The notes under the pieces were generated by a model. The model was given only the letters and a program-made list of their open reading frames with translations, was not told the origin of the DNA and made no database searches. A DNA stretch of 64,000 nucleotides, from positions 94,362-158,361 of the forward strand of contig NZ_JBBMEJ010000007.1 of NCBI RefSeq assembly GCF_040096615.1. Reading direction: 5' to 3'. Of the stretch, positions 53,682 through 60,484 are shown one piece after another. This stretch comes from Blautia_A aquisgranensis. Its GTDB lineage: Bacteria; Bacillota; Clostridia; Lachnospirales; Lachnospiraceae. The position numbers were made by a program, and so were the translations under genes. Position 1 is the stretch's first letter; each line of letters starts with the position of its first letter.

Positions 53682-55679
53682 TTAAAGGTAGCCCTTCTGC
53701 TCGAGAATAGTAAGGATGTTACGTCCTTCCTGGGTACCGTCAATGATTCTTCTTGCTCTCTGACTGTCACCGATGTTCATGATCTCAACATCCTCGGAAG
53801 CGAATGCCTCTGTGAGGCTCTGGAAAAGCTGCCCCTGAGCTCTCATTCCAAGACATACGAATCCGTATTCAAATGGAAGCTCATAAGGCTCACCGTCGCC
53901 CTTCACAAGGAAGGAGGAGTCCTTCACTTCAAGGAGAGCAGTTTTTGTAAGCTGATGTACATCGTGTTTCTTCATCATAGTCTTTGTATCGTTCTTGCTG
54001 ACCGGATCAAGGTCACGTCCGATCTGATCCATCATCTCAACGATAGAGATATCTGCATTTCTGTCTGCAAAGAATTCCACAACATCAAGACCTACAGCGC
54101 CGCCACCGACAACAACAACTTTTTTACCTTCAAGATCCTTCGGGAACTGATCAATGTGGCTGATCATACCAAGAATAGAATAAATATTATAGTTGTCTTT
54201 GTCAATATGATCCATAAGGCCTGCAATTGGTGGAAGAAGCGGAGCAGATCCTGTGGAGTTTACAATGATGTTCGGATGGAACTTGCGAATGTTTTCCGGT
54301 GTTCCCTCGGTATTTTTGAAGATGTAAAGATTATCAAGCTGCTCGGCACGGTTCATAAGGTAGTGAGGGAAATCAGCAAGGCGTTTCTTTGCAGGGATCC
54401 TGGAAATCAGGGATGCAAGTCCGCCAAGCTCGTTTCCTTTTTCAAGAAGGAAAGTGTTGCAGCCAACCTCTGCGGCTGTACAGGCAGCTTCCAGGCCGGC
54501 AGTACCGCCACCGATAACAACAACGTTGCAGTTTTTGTTTACATGCTGTTTCTTGTAGACATCGCCTTCAAGAACAGACGGGTTTACTGTACAGCGGATC
54601 GGGCGGTTGACACCGATACGGTTTCCTGCACAGCCTACGTTACAGGAGATACATTTGCGGAGATCACATTCATGACCTGTAGCAACTTTGTTCACCCATG
54701 CAGGATCTGCGATAAGACCACGGCCCATACCGATGAGATCTGCATCGCCATCAGCAAGGATTTTTTCTGCAACTTTCGGGTCACGGATATTACCCATGGA
54801 GATACATGGTTTGTTGAATTTCTCTTTCACAGCCTTTGCCATGTAAGAACGCCATCCGTCCGGAAGATAGTTTGCATCGATCTGGTACTGGATGGAACCG
54901 TTAAGACCACAGGAAACATCGAAGATATCAACCTCTTCCTGAAGGTACTCAAGGTATTTGAGTGTATCCTCAAGTGTATTTCCACCATCCATCAGCTCAT
55001 CTGCACTGAGACGAAGCATGATCGGGAAGAAAGGACCGACCTGTTTTCTGACTTCGTCGATGACCATACGGCAGAAACGTGTACGGTTCTCAACAGATCC
55101 GCCAAATTCATCGGTACGGTCGTTTGTAAGCGGAGAAAGGAACTGGCTGATAAGGTAAGAGTGTCCAGCATGGATCTCTACTGCATCAAAACCTGCTGTC
55201 TGTGCACGTTTTGCAGCCTCTCCGTATTTTTTTACGATGTGAAGAATTTCATCTTTGGAAAGTGGACGCGGAATCTCGCCTCCCTCCTTGGAAGGAATGT
55301 TGGATGCGGAAACCGGCTGCATATTGATTCTGGAAGAGACTGCAGAAGCACCTGCATGATTGATCTGGATTGCAATCTTTGTTCCGTATCTGTGAATATT
55401 CTCGCAGAATTTGAAAAGACGCGGAAGATAGTTATCATGATCGATACGCAGCTGTGTGGTTCCGTTGGAGCCCTGTGGGGAATCAATACTTGCATTCTCC
55501 ACGATGATAAGGCCTGTGCCACCCTTTGCACGCTCCTCATAGTAGTTGATGTGAAGAAAACTCATTTCGCCGTTCTGCTCACCGTAATTGGTGCCCATCG
55601 GCATCATAACAATACGGTTCTTGATCGTCATATTTTTAACTGTTAACGGGGCAAAAATATGTGGATAATCATTCTTCAT
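53682..55679 (-). CDS. Old-Yellow-Enzyme type reductase with 4Fe-4S and FAD domains (second)
   Basis: This 665-residue relative of the enzyme at 45980 has the same three parts: an FMN barrel (1-340), cysteines C343, C346, C350 and C363 for a 4Fe-4S cluster, and an FAD/NAD(P)H domain starting VVVIGGGTAGLEAA. Its active-site segment is EIHAGHSYLISQFLSP with Y175. The last cluster spacing is x12 instead of x11, and the sequence differs widely from the first copy, so it is not a recent duplicate. It heads the - strand half of the locus and should reduce a different but related enone; the substrate is inferred from context only. Confidence 0.88.
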   Translation of the reverse strand: MKNDYPHIFAPLTVKNMTIKNRIVMMPMGTNYGEQNGEMSFLHINYYEERAKGGTGLIIVENASIDSPQGSNGTTQLRIDHDNYLPRLFKFCENIHRYGTKIAIQINHAGASAVSSRINMQPVSASNIPSKEGGEIPRPLSKDEILHIVKKYGEAAKRAQTAGFDAVEIHAGHSYLISQFLSPLTNDRTDEFGGSVENRTRFCRMVIDEVRKQVGPFFPIMLRLSADELMDGGNTLEDTLKYLEYLQEEVDIFDVSCGLNGSIQYQIDANYLPDGWRSYMAKAVKEKFNKPCISMGNIRDPKVAEKILADGDADLIGMGRGLIADPAWVNKVATGHECDLRKCISCNVGCAGNRIGVNRPIRCTVNPSVLEGDVYKKQHVNKNCNVVVIGGGTAGLEAACTAAEVGCNTFLLEKGNELGGLASLISRIPAKKRLADFPHYLMNRAEQLDNLYIFKNTEGTPENIRKFHPNIIVNSTGSAPLLPPIAGLMDHIDKDNYNIYSILGMISHIDQFPKDLEGKKVVVVGGGAVGLDVVEFFADRNADISIVEMMDQIGRDLDPVSKNDTKTMMKKHDVHQLTKTALLEVKDSSFLVKGDGEPYELPFEYGFVCLGMRAQGQLFQSLTEAFASEDVEIMNIGDSQRARRIIDGTQEGRNILTILEQKGYL

Positions 55680-55728
55680 TTTGGAAAAACCTCCCTGGTT
55701 ATTTAAATAGAATCGTTTGTTTGTGTTA

Positions 55729-55757
55729 ATTATATAACAAAAGTATCTATAAAACTA
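55729..55757 (-). promoter_or_regulatory. Promoter of the second flavin reductase
   Basis: On the - strand a perfect -10 TATAAT (55729-55734) has a very poor -35 (55752-55757) at 17 bp, again as expected for an activated promoter. Confidence 0.55.
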
Positions 55758-55786
55758 ATTCATAATACAAGTAATATAATAAAAAT

Positions 55787-55803
55787 AATCTATAGATTTT
55801 CCA
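55787..55803. promoter_or_regulatory. Candidate LysR operator upstream of the second flavin reductase
   Basis: AATCTATAGATT (55787-55798) is a perfect 12-bp palindrome centred about 70 bp upstream of the inferred start. The - strand reads TGGAAAATCTATAGA over 55789-55803, identical to the site near ydiB-aroD. Confidence 0.65.
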
Positions 55804-55828
55804 GTACTGTTGATTCCATATACCAGGG

Positions 55829-55858
55829 TTTACAGAAGATACTTTAACGTGGTATCAT
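55829..55858 (+). promoter_or_regulatory. Possible NUDIX gene promoter
   Basis: -35 TTTACA (55829-55834) and -10 TATCAT (55853-55858) are separated by 18 bp. Confidence 0.45.
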
Positions 55859-55904
55859 AACAGATAGAAAGACTGCTGAATCTACAGCGAAAGAGGAGAT
55901 AAAA

Positions 55905-56408
55905 ATGGAATACTGGGATATTTATGATGCAGATAAGAAACTGACGGGACGTACCATGAAACGCAATGACTGGTGCCTGAAGGATGGAGAATATCATCTG
56001 ACAGTGCTGGGAGTTGTGGCAAGATCGGATCACACGTTTCTGATTACAAAACGTGTGATGACCAAAGCATGGGCTCCGGGCTGGTGGGAGGTTTCCGGAG
56101 GTGCAGCACAGGCAGGAGAGGCTTCCCGTGATGCAGTGCTCCGCGAAGTAAAAGAGGAGACAGGGCTGGATGCCGGCAGCGCAGAGGGAGGATATCTTTT
56201 TACCTATAAAAGAGAGAACCCGGGAGAAGGCGACAATTATTTTGTGGATGTGTACAGATTTGTCATGGATGTGGAGGATGCGGATCTGAAGCTCCAGACA
56301 GAGGAGACAGACGGCTACATGTTCGCCACACTGGATCAGATTCGGGCGTTTGCGGCAGAGGGAAAATTCCTTCACTATGACAGTATCAAGGCTGCATTTG
56401 AGTTCTGA
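55905..56408 (+). CDS. NUDIX hydrolase
   Basis: This 167-residue protein carries a full NUDIX box: GGAAQAGEASRDAVLREVKE with the EExG end in KEETGLDAG. NUDIX enzymes split nucleoside diphosphates linked to another group. The N-terminal WDIYDADKKLTGRTMKR resembles the isopentenyl-diphosphate isomerase-like/YfcD branch. It is transcribed away from the second flavin reductase. 56409-56682 downstream holds AT-rich weak hairpins and the next promoter. The substrate is unknown. Confidence 0.88.
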   Translation: MEYWDIYDADKKLTGRTMKRNDWCLKDGEYHLTVLGVVARSDHTFLITKRVMTKAWAPGWWEVSGGAAQAGEASRDAVLREVKEETGLDAGSAEGGYLFTYKRENPGEGDNYFVDVYRFVMDVEDADLKLQTEETDGYMFATLDQIRAFAAEGKFLHYDSIKAAFEF

Positions 56409-56548
56409 AAAGCAGACAGCTGTGGAAATGTGTGGTGAAGACGGGCGTTTTTGCCTGTTATACAGCTTAAACTGAAAATGGAATGTTGTTTTTTGTGGAT
56501 TTTCATTTTTGAAAACGTTGTTTTTTGCCTTGTTTTCAAAGAATTGTC

Positions 56549-56577
56549 TTGACATTAAAATCTATAAATAGTAAAAT
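56549..56577 (+). promoter_or_regulatory. Promoter of the microcompartment genes
   Basis: -35 TTGACA (56549-56554) and -10 TAAAAT (56572-56577) are separated by 17 bp. The spacer contains AATCTATAAATA (56559-56570), a 10-of-12 match to the AATCTATAGATT sites. The position would suit repression, but AT richness weakens the match. Confidence 0.55.
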
Positions 56578-56682
56578 TTAACTAGATAAAATGTAGAAAT
56601 ATCATAAGCCGGATACGATAGAGATCCGGCTTATCGAATAGTAAGAATACAGTACGAAATTTTTGAAAGCGAGGAATCATAA

Positions 56683-57048
56683 ATGGCAGATGAACATAAA
56701 GACCAGATCAGGATCGTGCAGGAGACCGTAGCCGGTAAAGAGATCACATTTGCCCATGTGATGGGAGGCCCGGCACCTATCATATATCAGAAGCTGGGAC
56801 TGAACCCGCAGGTAGATTATGGCTCATCTGCAATCGGCATCATGAATATGACACCTTCCGAATCAGCAGTTATCGCATCCGATATTGCAGTGAAGAGCGG
56901 TAATGTATATCTTGGTTTTGCGGACCGTTTCACAGGTACACTGATCATTACAGGTGAGATTTCCGATGTAGAGACTGCTATGCAGGAGATCGTGGACTAT
57001 TTCCGTGATACCCTTGGATACGTAGTATGTAAGATCACCAAGCGATAA
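56683..57048 (+). CDS. Microcompartment shell protein, EutS/PduU type (first)
   Basis: This 121-residue protein is a circularly permuted BMC-domain shell subunit of the EutS/PduU/CutR group. Key patterns are GKEITFAHVMG near the start, IGIMNMTPSESAVIASDIAVKS, and GFADRFTGTLIITGEISDVE. Such subunits form hexamers in the shell. A GCGAGGA ribosome site precedes the ATG. It is followed by a paralog and a EutP-like gene only; no aldehyde dehydrogenase, lyase or vertex protein is in the window, so the compartment it serves is unknown. Confidence 0.88.
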   Translation: MADEHKDQIRIVQETVAGKEITFAHVMGGPAPIIYQKLGLNPQVDYGSSAIGIMNMTPSESAVIASDIAVKSGNVYLGFADRFTGTLIITGEISDVETAMQEIVDYFRDTLGYVVCKITKR

Positions 57049-57059
57049 GGAAGTGTACC

Positions 57060-57491
57060 ATGGAAGAACGAATAACAAGGGAAGAACTGCTGGAGAGGCT
57101 TTTCCATGATGATTATGAGAATCTGAAGGGAAAGAGACTTCGGATCACCCGGGTACGGGTTCCGGGAAAAGAATTATCCTTTGCCCATGTGTTCACACCG
57201 AATGATAAATCTGTATATGAGAATCTTGCTTTACATATCGGTGTCCATGAAGGTGAGGATCACAGAGGGGATTCTATCGGCATGGTTCGTGTCACACCCT
57301 GGGAAGCGATTGTTGTGGCAGCGGATGTGGCAGTGAAGGCTGCACATGTGGAGATCGGATTTATGGATCGTTTCTGTGGCACACTGATACTGACAGGCGG
57401 TTTTATGGAAGTTATGACAGCGGTGGAAGAGGTTGTACGCTTTTTCCATGAAACACTGAAATTTGATGTCTGTGAGATCCACAGAAGCTGA
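57060..57491 (+). CDS. Microcompartment shell protein, EutS/PduU type (second)
   Basis: This 143-residue paralog of the preceding gene has the same permuted BMC pattern (GKELSFAHVFTP, MVRVTPWEAIVVAADVAVKA, GFMDRFCGTLILTGGF). It has an extra N-terminal segment of about 20-25 charged residues (MEERITREELLERLFHDDYE), predicted helical, that could bind cargo or a partner subunit. It lies 11 bp after the first copy. Two unlike EutS-type subunits side by side suggest mixed or alternative shell positions. Confidence 0.87.
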   Translation: MEERITREELLERLFHDDYENLKGKRLRITRVRVPGKELSFAHVFTPNDKSVYENLALHIGVHEGEDHRGDSIGMVRVTPWEAIVVAADVAVKAAHVEIGFMDRFCGTLILTGGFMEVMTAVEEVVRFFHETLKFDVCEIHRS

Positions 57492-57510
57492 CAGCAGGAC
57501 GGGATAAAAA

Positions 57511-58041
57511 ATGAAAAAAATTTTTCTGATGGGTCGAAGCGAGGCTGGCAAGACTTCTCTGACGCAGGCACTGAAGGGCGAAGAGCTTCATTATCACAAG
57601 ACCCAGTATACAAATACAAACGAAGATACCATTGATTCACCGGGAGAATATGCGGAGTCCAAGCATTTCAGTGTAGGATTGGCATGCTTTTCCTTTGAGG
57701 CGGATGTGATCGCTATTGTGCAGGCAGCCAACGAGCCGTTTAACCTGTTCAGTGACGGCAGCAGGAATTTTCTTCTCCGGCCGTTGATCGGGATCATCAC
57801 CAAGGTGGATTCTCCCCATGCGAACATTCCCATGGTCAGACAATGGATGGAGAACATGGGCTGTGAGAGGATCTTCATGGTAAATAATAAGACAAGAGAA
57901 GGAATCAGTGAGCTGATGGATTATCTCAAAGCTGATCTTCCGAAGCTTACACTGGAGCAGGCGAAATATAAGCAGAGCATTGGACTGAATGAGTGGGACC
58001 CCATGCCGGAAGGTGTGGAATATCCGGAATCCATCCGGTAG
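57511..58041 (+). CDS. EutP/PduV-like GTPase
   Basis: This 176-residue protein is a small P-loop GTPase of the EutP/PduV family that goes with microcompartments. The nucleotide motifs are GRSEAGKTSL (G1), DSPGEY (G3) and ITKVDSP (G4). PduV of Salmonella binds the shell protein PduU, so the pairing with two PduU/EutS-like genes here is telling. It starts 19 bp after the second shell gene and ends the unit. Confidence 0.9.
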   Translation: MKKIFLMGRSEAGKTSLTQALKGEELHYHKTQYTNTNEDTIDSPGEYAESKHFSVGLACFSFEADVIAIVQAANEPFNLFSDGSRNFLLRPLIGIITKVDSPHANIPMVRQWMENMGCERIFMVNNKTREGISELMDYLKADLPKLTLEQAKYKQSIGLNEWDPMPEGVEYPESIR

Positions 58042-58073
58042 AGGAAAAATCAGAAATATTATATATATGAAAG

Positions 58074-58113
58074 AAAATGCAGAACACAGAGAAGAAGTGG
58101 TTCTGCATTTTTT
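58074..58113 (+). terminator. Terminator of the microcompartment genes
   Basis: AAAATGCAGAA (58074-58084) pairs with TTCTGCATTTT (58101-58111), followed by T. Confidence 0.88.
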
Positions 58114-58176
58114 ACAACGGCTGATATAATTGGGGAATTTTATAGTGAAAAATTAAAAAGAGAGAAGGTATATATT

Positions 58177-58668
58177 ATGAGAGAAGTGAAAGCAGTAAAG
58201 ATCACCAAGGAAGAATTTGCACCATACGGAACATTTTGTGATATGACGCATCCGGAAGGATATCCGCTGGAAGGAGAGATTCATAAATTTTATCCGGACC
58301 GGATATCCGGAACTGCCATGGGAAGTATGGGATTTTCCCCGATCGAAGTAAAAAAAGATGACAGGATCGTAAAATGTGCGGAGTACCACACAACAACCTG
58401 GGAGGGAATCGTAGCTCTGGATGATGATATGATCATTCATGTAGCTCCGGCTTCCGCAGGAACACCGGTACCACAGCTTGCAAAGGCTTTCATTATACCG
58501 AAGGGATGTATGGTAAAGATCAATGCTGCGATCTGGCATTTATGTCCGCTTCCTGTAAATAACGAAGTGCTTCATGCGATGATCATTCTGCCGGAATGTA
58601 CTTATGCAAATGACTGCACAGTCGTTGAGTTTGAGGAGAAAGACTGGTTCCGGATCGTGACGGAATAA
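58177..58668 (+). CDS. Ureidoglycolate-lyase-like cupin protein
   Basis: This 163-residue protein resembles the AllA/ureidoglycolate lyase family: ITKEEFAPYGTFCDM at the start, a central VALDDDMIIHVAPAS, KAFIIPKGCMVKINAAIWHLCPLP and a final EEKDWFRI. AllA splits ureidoglycolate to glyoxylate and urea in allantoin breakdown. No other allantoin genes are near, so an unrelated small-molecule role is likely. It has an AGAGAAGG ribosome site and stands alone between two hairpin regions. Confidence 0.72.
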   Translation: MREVKAVKITKEEFAPYGTFCDMTHPEGYPLEGEIHKFYPDRISGTAMGSMGFSPIEVKKDDRIVKCAEYHTTTWEGIVALDDDMIIHVAPASAGTPVPQLAKAFIIPKGCMVKINAAIWHLCPLPVNNEVLHAMIILPECTYANDCTVVEFEEKDWFRIVTE

Positions 58669-59029
58669 GCTGTCAGAATGTGTGAAATTTATCTGAACAA
58701 AAATATTCATTATTTTTGAATAAAAATACAGATTTTCATATCGGAAAGTAGAAAAATATTTTCGTTTATGGTATACTACAGAGGTTTGAAAAACTAAGTG
58801 GACTGAAATAAGATCTCCAGGGCATGAAGAGGAAGAACGGGGCTCGCAGATATATGATCGATTAAGGTCATGCATCGAGAACACCGGACAGAGCTTCATA
58901 CTCTGGGGATTTTCTGCACCATTGATTCAGGGTGAGCCATTGGTTCCAGGAACTGATGGCTCACCCTAGCAGTAAATTTTCAGACAGGGGTTGCAAAAAC
59001 AAAAGAATAAGAGAACAGGAGAGGAAAAG
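58669..59029 (+). other. Long structured leader of the symporter gene
   Basis: This 361-bp gene-free stretch holds an extended -10 promoter TGGTATACT (58769-58777), then a leader of about 245 nt. The leader folds with ATCTCCAG (58813-58820)/CTGGGGAT (58903-58910), ATGAAG (58824-58829)/CTTCAT (58894-58899) and CTCG (58843-58846)/CGAG (58876-58879), then a perfect 12-bp hairpin (58929-58967, arms AGGGTGAGCCAT/ATGGCTCACCCT) with a poor T run. This is riboswitch-like in layout, but no known aptamer class was recognised. Confidence 0.55.
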
Positions 59030-60481
59030 ATGTTTGCACTTTTTGAAAACCTGACCAACTGGCTCTGGGGACTGCCGCTGCTGATCACGATTCTCGCTAC
59101 AGGCGTATATCTGACAGTACGTTCCGGTTTCTTCCAGTTCCGCCATTTTGGTTACATTGTGAAAAACATGTTCAGTAAAGAACGCCGTCAGGAAGGCGGA
59201 GACGACGGAAAGAGCCTGACACCGTTCCAGGCTATTTCCATTGCGATCGGCGGCACCGTTGGAGTATCCAACATGTCCGGTGTTGCAACAGCCATTGCAA
59301 CAGGAGGACCTGGTGCATTATTCTGGCTCTGGATCGCGGCGCTTCTTGCTATGGTCATCAAGATGGCAGAGGTAACACTTGCTGTGTACTACAGAGAAAA
59401 ACAGCCAAATGGTGAGTACCAGGGAGGCCCGACCTACTACATGCAGAAGGGTCTTGGCGGAGAGAAAAAGCTTCCCTTCTGGAAACTTTTTGCAGTACTG
59501 TTCGGCGGCTGTATTTTTATGACATGGTTCATCACCTTACAGAATTATACAGTATCAGAGGCTGTCGGAAGTACCTTCCACCTGCCGTACATCGTGCCGT
59601 CACTTCTGTATGTGGCAGCGATCTACCTGATCATCATCGGCGGTGTAAAGAAAGTCGGTGTGATCTCTTCCTATATGACACCGATCATGTGCATGCTTTA
59701 CATTGTAGGATCTCTTGCAATACTGGTAGTGAATTTTGACAAGCTGCCGGAAACCTTTGGACTGATCTTCAAGGGGGCATTTACAACACAGGCGGCAGTC
59801 GGCGGATTTATGGGAGCCGGTGTTGCAACAGCAATGCGTCTTGGATTTGCCCGCTCTGTATACAGCAACGAGGCTGGCTGGGGAACTTCTCCGATGATCC
59901 ACGCTTCCGCAAAAACAGACCATCCTGTAAAACAGGGCCTGATGGGAGCATTTGAGGTATTTGCAGACACCATCGTAGTCTGCTCCATGACAGGTCTTGT
60001 TGTTATCACCACCGGCTACTGGAATTCAGGACTTCAGGGATCAGAGCTGACACTGACAGCATTTGAGTCCGGAATGGGCTCTGTTGCGAGAGCACTGATC
60101 GCGATCAGTATTTTCCTTTTCGGACTGACAACATCAACCGGATGGTTCACCTACTACAGCGTGATCCTGAAGCACTGGCTGAAAAATAATCAGAAGGTTC
60201 TGAAGATCGCAGAGAAGGTTTTTATCCTTGGAACACCATTATGGGGTCTTCTGGTCACAGTGCTTACTCTTTACGGAAACGGAACACCGGCGCAGCTGTG
60301 GGTAATTGCAGACTTTACAACCGTATTCCCTACATTTGTAAATGTTGCCACATTATTTATCTTAAGTGGTACCTTCTTTAAACTGCTGAAGGATTACAAG
60401 GCGCGTTACATGGGAATCGGAAAGGTAGACAAGGATATGGCACTTTTCTACGAGGATAAAAAAGAAAAAGAGGAAAAATAA
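59030..60481 (+). CDS. Sodium:alanine/glycine symporter (AGCS family)
   Basis: This 483-residue protein has about 10-11 membrane segments and clear AGCS features: FENLTNWLWGLPLLITILATG at the start, FQAISIAIGGTVGVSNMSGVATAI, GGPTYYMQKGLG and ARSVYSNEAGWGTSPMIHA. These carriers import alanine or glycine with sodium. The start at 59030 has a GAGAGGAAAAG site; a reading to 58991 is unsupported. The 3-bp gap to the amidohydrolase gene shows one operon, so the imported compound may be the amidohydrolase's substrate or product. Confidence 0.93.
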   Translation: MFALFENLTNWLWGLPLLITILATGVYLTVRSGFFQFRHFGYIVKNMFSKERRQEGGDDGKSLTPFQAISIAIGGTVGVSNMSGVATAIATGGPGALFWLWIAALLAMVIKMAEVTLAVYYREKQPNGEYQGGPTYYMQKGLGGEKKLPFWKLFAVLFGGCIFMTWFITLQNYTVSEAVGSTFHLPYIVPSLLYVAAIYLIIIGGVKKVGVISSYMTPIMCMLYIVGSLAILVVNFDKLPETFGLIFKGAFTTQAAVGGFMGAGVATAMRLGFARSVYSNEAGWGTSPMIHASAKTDHPVKQGLMGAFEVFADTIVVCSMTGLVVITTGYWNSGLQGSELTLTAFESGMGSVARALIAISIFLFGLTTSTGWFTYYSVILKHWLKNNQKVLKIAEKVFILGTPLWGLLVTVLTLYGNGTPAQLWVIADFTTVFPTFVNVATLFILSGTFFKLLKDYKARYMGIGKVDKDMALFYEDKKEKEEK

Positions 60482-60484
60482 ACA

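Noticed and set aside
53643..55646. A 667-codon open frame on the + strand opposite the second flavin reductase
   Set aside because: It is antisense to a gene with clear motifs, is cysteine-rich in an implausible way and shows no domain; it reflects the codon bias of the other strand.
58784..58970. Glycine, SAM, lysine, ZTP or c-di-GMP riboswitch
   Set aside because: None of the conserved core sequences remembered for these classes is present, so the leader is reported only as structured and unassigned.
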